A stretch of 64,000 bases of DNA, taken from assembly GCF_947172395.1 (NCBI RefSeq), contig NC_069106.1, positions 3,224,001 through 3,288,000 of the forward strand, in the 5' to 3' direction. The stretch comes from Bicyclus anynana (lineage: Eukaryota; Arthropoda; Insecta; Lepidoptera; Nymphalidae). Of this stretch, positions 20,847 to 31,411 are shown one piece after another. The translations under genes and the position numbers were made by a program. A model generated the notes under the pieces. The model was not told the DNA's origin. It did not search any database and worked only from the letters and a program-made list of their open reading frames with translations. Numbering within the stretch: the stretch's first letter is position 1; every line of letters begins with the position of its first letter.

Positions 20847-23323
20847 TAGTTACGCTGGACGAAGCGGGATCCGGCGTATCAGAAATTTCATACCGCTTGT
20901 TTGTCACCGACAAGAAGACTGGAACATCATTCCTAATCGACACCGGGGCGAACATCTCCGTTATACCGCCAACTGCGAAGCAAACACCGAAGCCACTGAA
21001 GTTTCAACTCTACGCCGCTAACAATACAGTCATCCCGACCTACGGTGAGAAGACTATGGCACTAGACTTCAACTTACGTCGAGTGTTCAAATGGAGATTC
21101 ATCGTCGCGAAAGTCAGCAAACCAATCATCGGAGCTGATTTCTTGAAGCATCACCAGTTGATTGTCGATCTGAAGAACAGAAGACTCATCGATGGCAAGA
21201 CGAGTTTAACATCGCAGTCGTTCATCTGTGCAACCAACATACCGACCATACGAAGTATCGACGTGCAAGAGTCATACCACAACATATTGGCTGATTATCC
21301 CGGAGTGACAAGACTGACGTCGATGAAGCTGTCACCAAAAATCGACGTCGAACACGTCATCGAAACGACTGGCCCTCCACTGCATTGTCGCCCTCGTCCC
21401 ATCGCACCACATCGGTATGAACTCGTCCGAAAAGAGTTCGAAAACATGATCGAGCAAGGAATATGCCGCCCAAGCAAAAGCCCTTGGTCATCGCCACTAC
21501 ACGTCGTTCCGAAGAAGAATGGGGATATACGAGTCTGCGGTGATTATCGAAGACTCAACAGCTGCACGATACCAGACCGCTACCCGATACCTCGCATAAA
21601 GGACTTCACACATCAACTGGCGCACAAGACGATATTTTCAACCATCGACCTCAACCGAGCTTACCAGCAAATTAGAGTCCGAGAAGAAGACATAGCGAAG
21701 ACAGCCCTAATTTCTTCCATGGGATTATTTGAGTTCCCTCGGATGACGCCGGGACTACGAAACGCCGGACAGACCTTCCAAAGGTTCATCCACGAAGTAC
21801 TACACGGCCTTGACTTCGTCTTCGCATTCATCGACGATCTTCTAGTCGCAAGTCCCGATGCAACCACGCATGAAAAACACCTACGAATGGTTCTACAAAG
21901 ACTGGAAGAAAACGGGATCACAATCAACCCGTCAAAATGTGTATTTGGTCAACCTGAAGTCAAGTTTCTCGGTTTCAACGTGAGCGAAAAGGGAATCAAA
22001 CCGCCTGAAGAAAAAATCATAGCAATCTGCAAGTACGAAAAACCGAAAACTATCGAAGAGCTACGAAGATTCCTTGGAATGACGAATTTCTACAGAGAAC
22101 ACATTCCGAAAGCAGCCGAAATTCAAATTCCACTTCACGCCTACTTACACAACTCGAAGAAAAAAGATCGGACAAAAATTGAATGGAGCGACGAAGCAAC
22201 GAAATCATTCGAAGCGTGCAAAGAAGCCATACAAAACGCAGCCCTGCTAGCACATCCATCGCACGAAGCGCAGCTCGCAATATTCAGCGATGCTTCGGAC
22301 CTGTCAGCCGGTGCTGTGTTACAACAATACGTCAACGAAGCATGGCAACCGCTCGGATATTTTTCGAAGAAATTCTCAGACGCTCAGAAAAAGTACAGCA
22401 CGTTTGACAGAGAGCTACTCGCAATCTACATGGCAATCAAACACTTCAGGAAAACTTTCGAAGGACGAAGCCTGATAATATTCTGCGATCACAAACCGTT
22501 GACATACGTTCTACAGAAGCCGCCTTCCACGACCGAAACACCGCGAAGAGCGAGACAGCTGATCTTTATCAGTGAATTCACAACTGATATTCGTCATATC
22601 AACGGGAAGGACAACGTAGTCGCCGATGCACTGAGTCGCGTTCCTATCGACAGTGTGTCATATCCATCGACGCTCGACTATGAAAAAATCGCAGAAGCGC
22701 AAGACAAAGAGAGCAATGTAATCAAAAAACTTCAAGAACAAGAAAATCTCTCGATAAAGAAAATCATAGTACCAAACTTGAAGTCGCCGATCTACTGCGA
22801 AACATCGACATCGTCTGCTCGTCCGTACATACCTACGGAATTTCGCAAAGCCGCATTCGACGCTGTTCACAACATCAGTCACCCAGGCATACGATCTACA
22901 CTCAAACTCGTCACGGAGAGATTCTTTTGGCCTGAAATGAACATTGAAGTCAGAGAGTTAGCGAAGAACTGCATTCAATGTCAACGATGCAAGGTACAAC
23001 GCCACACGAAGAGCAGCCCATCAACATTCCCACCGAGCGATAGGTTCGAGCACGTGAATTTGGACTGCGTGGGCCCTCTAGAGACGTCTCCCGAAGGATA
23101 TCGATATCTCGTCACAATGATCGATCGAGCAACGAGATGGCCCGAAATCAGTTGCGAAGATATTCTACGAACACTGGATATGTCGATATGGTACACCCAG
23201 CTACGTCACTACAGATCAGGGCAGAAACTTCACCAGCAACCTGTTCACGAAGCTGCTGAGAACTATGGGCATACAACATACCCGTACATCGCCATACCAT
23301 CCGCAAGCAAACGGAATTATTGA
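20816..23323 (+). CDS. pol: Gypsy Pol: protease, RT, RNase H, start of integrase
   Basis: An open frame of 835 codons lies in the -1 frame relative to gag. In order: aspartic protease with FLIDTGANIS (D at about 42); reverse transcriptase with WSSPLHVVPKK, RVCGDYRRLN and FAFIDDLL (Asp pair at about 340-341); RNase H with IFSDASDLSAGAVLQQ and TFDRELLAIY; integrase H-x-H-C-C zinc module (HNISHPG... and CIQCQRC, about 685-726); first catalytic Asp in NLDCVGP (about 750). From about 23148 the integrase similarity leaves this frame, and the last ~55 residues are out-of-frame sequence. Since the frame is probably entered from gag by frameshifting, the first ATG is not necessarily the start. Confidence 0.9.
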   Translation: MLLPDEAGKLVVTLDEAGSGVSEISYRLFVTDKKTGTSFLIDTGANISVIPPTAKQTPKPLKFQLYAANNTVIPTYGEKTMALDFNLRRVFKWRFIVAKVSKPIIGADFLKHHQLIVDLKNRRLIDGKTSLTSQSFICATNIPTIRSIDVQESYHNILADYPGVTRLTSMKLSPKIDVEHVIETTGPPLHCRPRPIAPHRYELVRKEFENMIEQGICRPSKSPWSSPLHVVPKKNGDIRVCGDYRRLNSCTIPDRYPIPRIKDFTHQLAHKTIFSTIDLNRAYQQIRVREEDIAKTALISSMGLFEFPRMTPGLRNAGQTFQRFIHEVLHGLDFVFAFIDDLLVASPDATTHEKHLRMVLQRLEENGITINPSKCVFGQPEVKFLGFNVSEKGIKPPEEKIIAICKYEKPKTIEELRRFLGMTNFYREHIPKAAEIQIPLHAYLHNSKKKDRTKIEWSDEATKSFEACKEAIQNAALLAHPSHEAQLAIFSDASDLSAGAVLQQYVNEAWQPLGYFSKKFSDAQKKYSTFDRELLAIYMAIKHFRKTFEGRSLIIFCDHKPLTYVLQKPPSTTETPRRARQLIFISEFTTDIRHINGKDNVVADALSRVPIDSVSYPSTLDYEKIAEAQDKESNVIKKLQEQENLSIKKIIVPNLKSPIYCETSTSSARPYIPTEFRKAAFDAVHNISHPGIRSTLKLVTERFFWPEMNIEVRELAKNCIQCQRCKVQRHTKSSPSTFPPSDRFEHVNLDCVGPLETSPEGYRYLVTMIDRATRWPEISCEDILRTLDMSIWYTQLRHYRSGQKLHQQPVHEAAENYGHTTYPYIAIPSASKRNY

Positions 23324-23993
23324 ATGATGGCACCGCTCGCTCAAGACATCACTGAAAGCCCGTCTATCGCAACATACTACGTGGATCGACGAGCTACCAA
23401 CAGTACTTTTGGGTCTACGAGCTGCAGTACGAACAGACACTAACGTCAGCGCCGCCGAAGTCACCTACGGAAGAAATCTACGCCTGCCGTGTGATTTTTT
23501 CACTACTACGTCATCAAACGAGCAAGACTTGAACTATGATTATGTGAGCAGACTACGCGAATCAATCAATTCAGTCAAGCCCAGCCAACCAATAGCCTCG
23601 CACGGAAACAAAAGAGCTGTATTCGTACACAAAGATCTCCAAACATGCGAATACGTGTTTTTAAGAAACGATGCAGTTAGAAAACCTCTACAAGCAACAT
23701 ACGAAGGTCCATTCAAGGTGCTAGAACGAGACAGCAAGACCTTCAAGCTACAGTTGCCAGAGAGACGTTCCGCAGTCATATCAATTGACAGACTCAAGCC
23801 TGCATACACGATCAACACAGACGATTCCGAGCAGTATACGAAGCGCACAGAGCAGAAAGCTACAACTTCGAAGCCCGAATCATCAGTGAAGACGCAAGAT
23901 TCAAGACCTCCAGCAACGTGCAAACAGATCAAGCCGATTTTGAAAACAACAAGATCCGGGCGAGTGTCTAGACTGCCTGTACGTTTTCACTAG
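23149..23993 (+). pseudogene. Remainder of gypsy integrase, displaced frame with a stop
   Basis: Integrase core similarity continues in a frame +1 to pol: VTTDQGRNF with the second catalytic Asp, then SPYHPQANGIIE with the Glu. A TGA at 23325-23327 follows that Glu where the family has Arg, consistent with a CGA to TGA transition. From 23328 to the TAG ending at 23993 the frame is open, with LLGLRAAVRTDTN, the GPFKVLERDSKTFKL C-terminal domain and a final SGRVSRLPVRFH. A short deletion near 23148 best explains the frame change, since several residues usual between RWPEI and the next conserved block are missing. Confidence 0.85.
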
Positions 23994-24004
23994 GGGATGA
24001 GTAC
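23991..24004 (+). other. Probable polypurine tract
   Basis: TAGGGGATGAGTAC directly precedes the 3' LTR, and its purine run AGGGGATGAG is the only candidate for plus-strand priming. It overlaps the pol stop codon. Confidence 0.5.
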
Positions 24005-24367
24005 TGTAGCTACCTACCTACATACATCCGCTCGCTGCGCCTTGCGGCAGCTGACTAACTATGCGCGCAAGGCGAGCCGATATATAAGTCCAGTCTTCGC
24101 GAGCCGCCGATCATCGGAGTACATACCTACATCAAATTCTAGTGTGGAATGATACCGCGACCATCGGCGCCGCGGTTTTATAGTACGCGATATCAACCAG
24201 CGTTATTGTGATTGGTCGTTTAGATTTCGTTTACTGTCGCGCGTACCTAATATTATTTAATGTAAACTGTAGATATAATTAATACATTCTGACCGAAATA
24301 TATTCAATACATTCGATACAATTCGATACAAACCAAGTCTTTCATTACATCTCTCCAACCGGCTAAA
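24005..24367 (+). repeat. 3' LTR of the gypsy element
   Basis: Same 363-bp sequence as the 5' LTR, followed by the ACGT target duplication. Confidence 0.93.
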
Positions 24368-24387
24368 ACGTTAACGCGATAGTATTT

Positions 24388-24703
24388 TTTTTTATTCTTT
24401 ACAAGTTAGCCCTTGATTACAGTCTCACCTGATGGTAAGTGATGATGCAATCTAAGATGGAAGCGGGCTAACTTGTTAGGATGAAAATCCACACTCCCTT
24501 TTAGTTTTTACACGACATCGTACCGGAACGCTAAATCGCTTGGCGGCACGTCTTTGTCTGTAGGGTGGTAACTAACCACGGCCGCAGCCTCCCACCAGCC
24601 AGACCTGGACCAATTAAAAAAACTTCAATCGGCCCAGCCGGGGATCGAACCCAGGACCTCCGTCTTGAAAATCCACCGCGCATTCCACTGCGCCACGGAG
24701 GCC
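24388..24703 (-). mobile_element. SINE family A, near full
   Basis: Lies just right of the gypsy target duplication. Boxes B and A intact on the minus strand (GGTTCGATCC; TGGCGCAGTGG). Confidence 0.87.
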
Positions 24704-25423
24704 GTCAAAACCAACAGTATAAAAGTAACAGTATTAAAGCATCGAAGGCACACAGAACCCTACTAGGCTACTCCTAACCCGTACTGTGCCTAGTACGAGT
24801 TACAGAACCCTAAAATCGGTTAGTAAACGTCTTACAACGGCTTAACTTGACAGAATCTGTGAACCACCAACTGTTACGCCGCCCTGTGTTTTGGTCCTTC
24901 GTGACCGGATGGGGCACGTAAAAGCACTTAACCCCAATTGTATTTAAATTTCGTACGAAATAAAAGTCTCCCTCTGGCGGAATGACGTTCGTTTTTTGGG
25001 TGAGAAAAGTAAACAAAGCACTTTTTAGCCCCGTCGACGTAAAACCGCCTTTTTGATATTCCATTTTTTGTTTTATTTGTATAAGAATAATGTATTTTGC
25101 CGGCCTCGTTAGTTAATTGTAAGCCTGTTGATTCGGATCACGAGGTTCAGGGTTTGAATCCTGGGTAAGCTATTTTAAGCCAGCGGCGTAGCGTCCCTTA
25201 GTGGGGACCTGTATCTAAATTAGTTGGGGAAATCTCTAGTTTTTGATTAATCTAACCAACTCTTTCATCACAAAGTACCTATAGCTTTTTTTACTTTTGT
25301 CATTTCTGCAGTTTTTTTTTTATATTTCCCGGGTTTTTTATATTCACCAGATAACTTAATATTATACATTACTTTTTACAAATGTTTGTGGGCGGCCGCT
25401 GGAGAAGGAGGATTGTTACCACC
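24704..25423. other. Repeat-like, no gene
   Basis: ACAGAACCCTACTAGGCTAC and the near copy TTACAGAACCCTA flank CCCGTACTGTGCCTAGTACG (24754-24815). A tRNA-like GGCCTCGTTAGTTAATTGTA ... CAGGGTTTGAATCCTGG (25103-25165) suggests a SINE relic. A minus-strand ORF of 84 codons (24810-25064) has no recognisable domain. Confidence 0.4.
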
Positions 25424-25753
25424 ACATTTTTTTTTTTAATCTTTACAAGTTAGCCCTTGATTACAATCACACCTGATGGTAAGTGATGATGGAATCTAAG
25501 ATGGAAGCGGGCTAACATGTTAGGAGCAGGATGAATATCCACACCCCTTTCGGTTTCTACACGACATCGTACCGGAACGCTAAATCGCTTGGCGGCACGT
25601 CTTTGTCGGTAGGGTGGTAACTAGCCATGGCCCAAGCCTCCCACCAGCCAGACCTGGACCAATTAAGAAAACCTCAATCGGCCCAGCCGGTGATCGAACC
25701 CAGGACCTCTGTCTTGTAAATCCACCGCGCATACCACTGCGCCACGGAGGCCG
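25424..25753 (-). mobile_element. SINE family A, near full
   Basis: Minus-strand copy with T-run at left and head at 25753; abuts the 5' region of the CR1-like LINE. Confidence 0.87.
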
Positions 25754-26459
25754 TCAAAAATTGACGTGAAAAAAACGTGACCACAATTGCTAAGCACGCT
25801 TGTAAATATTGTGTCCTTTGTTTTATGTTTGTATGTTTGTTTGTTCCCTCTTCGCTCTGGCGCTAGTGGCGCGAGTACGTAAACAAAAGTTTATTTGCCT
25901 AATAATTATCTAAAATTATCTAAAACTGTGTAAAGTGCTCTAAATATACATAAAGTGAAAGATACTTACGTGATTAACAAGTGGGAAGGTTATTTCCGAA
26001 AAATATACATTTGTCGAAAAGCTATAAATCAAAACTGTTTTGTTTGGGAACCGCCACTGAACTACAGCAAAAACTCGTGAATAGTGGTTAAACAACGCCA
26101 GAATATCACTATCAGAAACAACAAACCAAAAATCCACTAATATCCACAATTTATAGTTAAAGACAACCACAATAATTATACATTAATCACAACTTTGTAT
26201 TTCACATCGACAAAAAATACCGTTTACATTGCAAGTGTCACCGCGCGCCCGGTGTATGAGAGTGACTCACGATTGAATTACCTACAAAGTTTGATGCGAT
26301 GAGACGCTCACCGGCGAATTGAATCTTTGCATGTGAATTGTGAACTTGATCTTCTACCGTAATCTTGAACTGAAATATTTACTGAGATCTGTTTATTTTA
26401 TTTCATTTATAATATCGGTTTTTTAATTAACAATTGATTACTTTAGAACTCTGAAAATA
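25754..26459 (+). promoter_or_regulatory. 5' region of the CR1-like LINE
   Basis: About 700 nt lie between the SINE and ORF1. There are no long ORFs on the plus strand. By analogy with this LINE class it should hold an internal promoter, but I see no recognisable box. Confidence 0.4.
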
Positions 26460-27305
26460 ATGGATAAATCTTTGTCGGAAACCGATTTACTTCAAACCGA
26501 TATGTATAAAACACCTCCAAATATCGTTTGCGCTCGTGTTAAGCGCAGGAGGGAGGAGGTGGATGACACTTCCGATATGAAGAGCTTCATATCCTCACTC
26601 ATGGCTAACCAGCAAAAGGAAATAAAAAAGATTAGCCTTGTGGTTACTGAAATCCGGGAGTCTAACTCAAGTATTGAAAAATCTATTGCATATCTAACGG
26701 CACAAAACGAAGCTTTTAAAGATAAAATACAACAACTTGAGATCCAGTCAAAGAAAGACAGAGAGTATATAGCCTTACTCGAAAACAAAGTTGAAGACTT
26801 GCAAATGTATGCTCGCAAATCAAATATAGAAATTAAAAATGTTCCAAAAATGAGTGGAGAATCGAAAGAGAACCTTATTGATATGGTACTATGTTTGTCA
26901 AATTCCGTTAATTGCAAAATGGACAAAAGTGACATCAAGGATGTGTATAGGGTACGTAGTAAGAAGGATGAGCATAATACGCCAATTATAGTAGAAACCT
27001 CCTCCACCATTTTAAAAACTGATTTCTTAAAAATGAGTAAAGCATTTAATTACAAACATAAAACGAAACTTGCGGCCAAACATGCTGGGTGTCACTCGAA
27101 ACAGGATGTACCAATTTATGTCTCTGAACAATTGACTGCCAAAGGATCCCGCTTGTATTTCCTGGCGCGAGATCTAGTCAAGGCCAAGAAATATAAATTC
27201 TGTTGGACTGCCTATGGGAAAGTTTACCTTAGGAAGGAAGAAAATACCCAGATCATTTTGATTAAGTCTGAAGCTCAAATTCACCAGTTGACACAAGGTG
27301 CATGA
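26460..27305 (+). CDS. LINE ORF1 protein (coiled coil, FP-like)
   Basis: The 281-aa product starts MDKSLSETDL. Residues about 45-120 are a heptad-like, Gln/Glu/Lys-rich coiled coil (KDKIQQLEIQSKKDREYIAL, LLENKVEDLQMYARKSNIEI), followed by an RRM-like/FP C-terminal region: DVYRVRSKKDEHNTPIIVE and a final CWTAYGKVYLRKEENTQIIL. This pattern is shared by ORF1 of insect CR1/L2 LINEs and the baculovirus FP family. It should bind the LINE RNA in the RNP. The start is the first ATG of an uninterrupted frame. Confidence 0.85.
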   Translation: MDKSLSETDLLQTDMYKTPPNIVCARVKRRREEVDDTSDMKSFISSLMANQQKEIKKISLVVTEIRESNSSIEKSIAYLTAQNEAFKDKIQQLEIQSKKDREYIALLENKVEDLQMYARKSNIEIKNVPKMSGESKENLIDMVLCLSNSVNCKMDKSDIKDVYRVRSKKDEHNTPIIVETSSTILKTDFLKMSKAFNYKHKTKLAAKHAGCHSKQDVPIYVSEQLTAKGSRLYFLARDLVKAKKYKFCWTAYGKVYLRKEENTQIILIKSEAQIHQLTQGA

Positions 27306-27702
27306 CTAGAAGACCTTTTCAAATATAGTAGTAATCTATTTCTATTCTTCGCGCTAAGTGTAAAAAAATATTATTTTATAAAACTTATGTATTTTTTAGT
27401 TTGTACTCTTACAATATTTTTGCACAATACAACATACACTTCCTCAAGTTATATAAACACACACACAAGCACACATCATAACAAAATAATTATATACACA
27501 CCTCGAATTCTTTCTATGTTGCATATACATATGTCACCCATACTCGTTGCCGAAATAAATTGTTTTATTTTAACACATATAATTAATAAAACTAAGCTTA
27601 CATTAAAAGATCACACTTTATTTTACAAATTTGCTTTACATATTACGGAATATATTAGGTCTAATTATCTAATTCATGCATATAATATAAAATACCCCCT
27701 CA
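27306..27702 (+). other. ORF1-ORF2 spacer of the LINE
   Basis: This AT-rich 0.4-kb spacer contains ACACACAC-rich sequence. An ORF of 114 codons (27387-27731) overlaps the start of ORF2 but has low-complexity composition and no recognisable domain, so I do not call it a gene. Confidence 0.5.
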
Positions 27703-30693
27703 GTGTCAATAATGCTTCAAAATATGGATAATTCTCTTATCACTCAGAACGAAATAGACGATATGGAAATCGGACATGCCATTAGTTGTGATATCGATGA
27801 CGTAGCCAAACTTCTACCTGTTAAACAGAACGACCTAACCATTATTTCGCAAAATATTAGAAGTATTTACAGTAACATGGAGGATCTCAATTTAAATTTT
27901 AAGTTACTAACATTTGTCCCAGATTTAATTATTCTTACCGAATGTAGAATTAACCTTACCAAACCTATCCCCAATATTAAGAATTACACAACACACCACA
28001 CAACGCATCATATTAATCAGAACGACGGGGTAGTTGTGTACATTAAAAATGATTTAGCAATCAAATCGGTTAAAGAAATCAAATTGCAGCATGCATCGTG
28101 TGTTCAAATTATCACAAATAGTAGTGTAATTCTAGGTATTTATCGTTCCCCTTCCAACTGTAATGCTGAACCTTTTATTAATTCACTTAATTTGCATTTG
28201 GAATCTTTAAAATCTAGCAAAACAATCATCTTAACTGGTGATATTAACATAAATATATTAAATAAAGATAATGAACAAATGTACGAGCATAATAACAAAC
28301 TTAATTACCTTAACATGCTATCCTTACACGGCATCATGCCTGGTCACATATTACCGACTAGAGAAAATAACTGCCTAGACCACTTTATGATTAAACTTGA
28401 CAAAAATAAATTATCTGCTAAAATTGCAGTCTTAAATACTACTATTACAGACCACTCCATGATTTTGCTCAACCTTACTTCGCTGTTGCCTTATTTTAAG
28501 TCAAAGAAAATGACTAAAATAGTGACGGATTTTGATTCAGCACTACTAAGTCTGGCACAGAAAAATCTGTCAGAGCTGCTTTTCTGCTATGACCCGCAAC
28601 TAGTAACTGATAAATTATTTAACTACTTGTCCGAAGCGCTGAATGAAAACTCGCGCATAGTGAAGATACCTAGCAACAAACGCATAATCAAACCATGGAT
28701 CACTATCGGAATTCTAAAGTGCATAAGAAATAGAAATAAAATGCAAAGAAAGGTAAAATTAGATCCTAAAAATGAAATTCTAAGAATAAGTTACATACGA
28801 TATAGAAATTTCTGTAAAAATTTAATTATAAAACTAAAACGTTCTTATGACAAAAAACAATTAGAGATGTCACTTAAAAATTCTAAAATTTTATGGCAAA
28901 ATATAAAATCAGTAACTAATATGAATCACTCAAATTCTGACAATTCTAACTTACTAAACACAAAGTCTTCTCCATTAGAATCAATCAATTATGTAAACCA
29001 TTATTTTGCTAATATAGGGAAAAAGCTAGCTGAGGATATTAACTATAGGCAGGAACCATTTGAAACTCGAAATTTAAATTATAAGACCCAATTAAATTCT
29101 TTTGTCTTGTTAGAAACTAACATTGAAGAAGTAAATGACATACTAATGAATCTTAAATCAAACAGTTCCCCGGGTTGGGATAATATACCATCCAGCTTTT
29201 TAAAATTGGCTAGAGACCATGTTGTTCCAATTATTTGTCATTTAATAAACTTATGTTTTAACAAAGGCGTGTTTCCCGCGGCGCTCAAGAGGTCTAACAT
29301 AATTCCAATATACAAGAGTGGAGACAAAGATGACATCAATAACTATCGTCCCATATCAGTTTTGCCATCAATTTCGAAAATAATGGAAAAAATAATGAAT
29401 TTGCGGTTATTAAATTACTTGGAAAAATTCCACCTTCTATCAGATTCACAGTATGGGTTTAGGCACGGTAGATCCACAGATGACGCTGTCACAGCTCTTA
29501 CCTCCTTTGTGGATCAACAAATCAACAGCAAAAAAAAGTGCTTAGCTACATTTCTAGATCTAAGAAAAGCTTTTGACACAGTTTCTGTCCCCATTCTTGT
29601 AAGGAAGTTGGAAAATCTTGGAATTAGAGATGTTTCGCTTGCTCTTTTCAAAGACTACCTTACTGGTCGCACACAGAGAGTAAAAATTGGTAAATATATT
29701 AGCCAAGACCTTAATATATCTTACGGTGTTCCACAAGGCAGCGTCTTGGGTCCAACGCTGTTTTTAATCTATATAAATGAACTGTGTGATTTAAAAATTC
29801 CAAATGCTAAAATTTTTTCGTATGCAGATGATACGGCCATAGTTTTTTATGATTCTACCTGGGAAAAAGTCAAGATTTTAACGGAACGAGGACTTTCATA
29901 TATTGCTTGGTGGTTAAGTAATAACCTGCTAACCCTAAATACTCTCAAAACAAACTTCATGTGTTTCTCAATATACAATCGGACTCAACCAAATAACGAA
30001 TACAGCATAGTATTACATTCGTCTAATTGTAATAGTAGCTGCAGCGATGAATGTTCCATTATTAGTAGGGTTAAATCGACCAAGTACCTAGGTGTTACGA
30101 TAGACCAGAGGCTATCTTGGCATGACCAAATAGATGTTATTAGTGGCAGATTAAGGAAACTGATCTGGATTTTTAAGATGTTAAGACACATAGCCTCTAA
30201 CGTCCTGCTTAATAGAATTTATATTGCTTTGGCTCAATCTGTGATAAGCTATTGCCTTCCAATTTGGGGTGGGGCAGTCAAGACTAAGTTTATTGAAATA
30301 GAAAGAGCACAAAGATTGCTACTAAAGGTCATGTACTTTAAGCCATATAGGTTCCCTACGAGCGCACTTTATTCTTCAAGTGGAATTCTGACTGTAAGAC
30401 AGCTATATATTTTACAGACAATTCTAAAAGTACATAAATCCCTAAAATATGTGCCTGTTAATAAAAACAAAAGGAGGAATGTTAATGTTATTAATGTATC
30501 AGCTGTAAAAACCTCATTTTCTCAGAATCAGTATCGGGTAAAATCAGCAAACCTGTATAATAAAATTAACGAAACGCTTAATATTTACCCAACTAAGTTT
30601 CACGAAATAAAAATTACACTTACAAACTGGCTAAAAACAAAAAGTTATGAAGAAACAGAATCACTATTATTACATAAACTCAAATTGACGTAG
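27703..30693 (+). CDS. LINE ORF2: apurinic-like endonuclease and reverse transcriptase
   Basis: Uninterrupted 996-codon frame. N-terminal endonuclease: LTIISQNIRSIYSNM (Asn), ILTECRIN (Glu), ILTGDININI, CLDHFMI and the final TDHSMILLNL Asp-His. RT: IIPIYKSGDKDDINNYRPIS, SDSQYGFRHGRST, FLDLRKAFD (about 616), VPQGSVLGP and FSYADDTAIV (Asp pair at about 709-710). The C-terminal part has WGGAVKTKFIEIERAQRLLL as in CR1/L2 and related clades. It nicks target DNA and primes reverse transcription there. Alternative starts exist at several early ATGs; the first ATG after the in-frame stop is used here. Confidence 0.9.
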   Translation: MSIMLQNMDNSLITQNEIDDMEIGHAISCDIDDVAKLLPVKQNDLTIISQNIRSIYSNMEDLNLNFKLLTFVPDLIILTECRINLTKPIPNIKNYTTHHTTHHINQNDGVVVYIKNDLAIKSVKEIKLQHASCVQIITNSSVILGIYRSPSNCNAEPFINSLNLHLESLKSSKTIILTGDININILNKDNEQMYEHNNKLNYLNMLSLHGIMPGHILPTRENNCLDHFMIKLDKNKLSAKIAVLNTTITDHSMILLNLTSLLPYFKSKKMTKIVTDFDSALLSLAQKNLSELLFCYDPQLVTDKLFNYLSEALNENSRIVKIPSNKRIIKPWITIGILKCIRNRNKMQRKVKLDPKNEILRISYIRYRNFCKNLIIKLKRSYDKKQLEMSLKNSKILWQNIKSVTNMNHSNSDNSNLLNTKSSPLESINYVNHYFANIGKKLAEDINYRQEPFETRNLNYKTQLNSFVLLETNIEEVNDILMNLKSNSSPGWDNIPSSFLKLARDHVVPIICHLINLCFNKGVFPAALKRSNIIPIYKSGDKDDINNYRPISVLPSISKIMEKIMNLRLLNYLEKFHLLSDSQYGFRHGRSTDDAVTALTSFVDQQINSKKKCLATFLDLRKAFDTVSVPILVRKLENLGIRDVSLALFKDYLTGRTQRVKIGKYISQDLNISYGVPQGSVLGPTLFLIYINELCDLKIPNAKIFSYADDTAIVFYDSTWEKVKILTERGLSYIAWWLSNNLLTLNTLKTNFMCFSIYNRTQPNNEYSIVLHSSNCNSSCSDECSIISRVKSTKYLGVTIDQRLSWHDQIDVISGRLRKLIWIFKMLRHIASNVLLNRIYIALAQSVISYCLPIWGGAVKTKFIEIERAQRLLLKVMYFKPYRFPTSALYSSSGILTVRQLYILQTILKVHKSLKYVPVNKNKRRNVNVINVSAVKTSFSQNQYRVKSANLYNKINETLNIYPTKFHEIKITLTNWLKTKSYEETESLLLHKLKLT

Positions 30694-31058
30694 ACTTAAA
30701 TTTAATACAGCTTTACACTCACTTGCATGCACACATCGACATGCACACTTACGCCCACACACATACACACACACACACATACACACACACATACATAAAC
30801 ACATTCATTCACATATTCACACGCGCACACACACATCACACTCACGCACACACATTTGTGATAACTGTGAGTAATTATAATTATTAAGAAAAAACTATTG
30901 GTTAATTTAGTAATTTTAATACCTCTGTTATAGAAGAGCGAGGCCTCCTAACACGGGTTATTATATACCTACAAGGAGGTTTCAGCCCCTATTTGTTAAA
31001 ACTGAATATTACTAAGAAATAAACGATTATTATTATTATTATTATTATATTATATATA

Positions 31059-31411
31059 TCTATACTAATATTATAAAGAGGAAAACTTTGTTTTATGTTT
31101 GTATGTTTGTTTGTTTGTTTGATTGTTTGATTGTAATGAATAGGCTCAAAAACTACTGGACCGATGTTAAAAATTCTTTCACCATTCGTAAGCTACATTA
31201 TCCACAAGTAACATAGGCTAAATTTTATTTTGAAAAAAATAGGGCTCCGTAAGATATTTGGATTTTTAAGACACAAGGTGCAAAAAATCAACCAGAAAAG
31301 TTACTTATTTTACGTACGCTGACTAAACTATAAAAGATAGAACCATAAAATATTCTAAAAAGTTTTCATCGAGTTTCACGCGGACAAAGTCGCGGGCGTC
31401 CGCTAGTTTTT
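31059..31411 (+). mobile_element. Non-autonomous Helitron-like element
   Basis: Begins TCTATACTAATATTATAAAG and ends GCGGGCGTCCGCTAGT, i.e. TC at the 5' end and CTAG near the 3' end, with a GC-rich hairpin-like end and no target duplication. About 353 bp, no coding capacity. It sits in the AT-rich tail of the CR1-like LINE. Confidence 0.65.

Larger units (their letters stand above)
19465..24371 (+). mobile_element. Ty3/gypsy LTR retrotransposon, full length, integrase-defective
   Basis: Two 363-bp direct LTRs (19469-19831 and 24005-24367) flank gag and pol in the order PR-RT-RNase H-INT. ACGT directly precedes the left LTR (19465-19468) and directly follows the right one (24368-24371), a 4-bp target duplication. 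By eye the LTRs show no difference, so insertion is recent. The gag with CFYHRRFG zinc motif and the order of pol domains fit the insect Ty3/gypsy group. No env-like ORF is present: pol ends 11 bp before the 3' LTR. Integrase carries a frameshift and a nonsense codon. Confidence 0.95.
25754..31050 (+). mobile_element. CR1/L2-group LINE, both ORFs open
   Basis: The element has a long 5' region, ORF1 (26460-27305), a 0.4-kb spacer, ORF2 with endonuclease and RT (27703-30693), a 3' UTR with a CA-rich microsatellite (30721-30860), and an (ATT)n tail at 31027-31048. Neither ORF has a stop or frameshift, unlike other LINE pieces in the window. The 5' limit is uncertain: it abuts a SINE that ends at 25753. 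A Helitron-like element begins at the tail. Confidence 0.85.

Noticed and set aside
23540..23932. 130-aa minus-strand ORF
   Set aside because: Antisense shadow of the gypsy pol C-terminus.
24005..24367. An env gene downstream of pol, as in errantiviruses
   Set aside because: Pol ends 11 bp before the 3' LTR; there is no room for env.
26492..27010. 172-aa minus-strand ORF
   Set aside because: Antisense shadow of LINE ORF1.
27387..27731. 114-aa ORF between LINE ORF1 and ORF2
   Set aside because: AT-rich low-complexity composition, overlaps the ORF2 start, no counterpart known in this LINE class.
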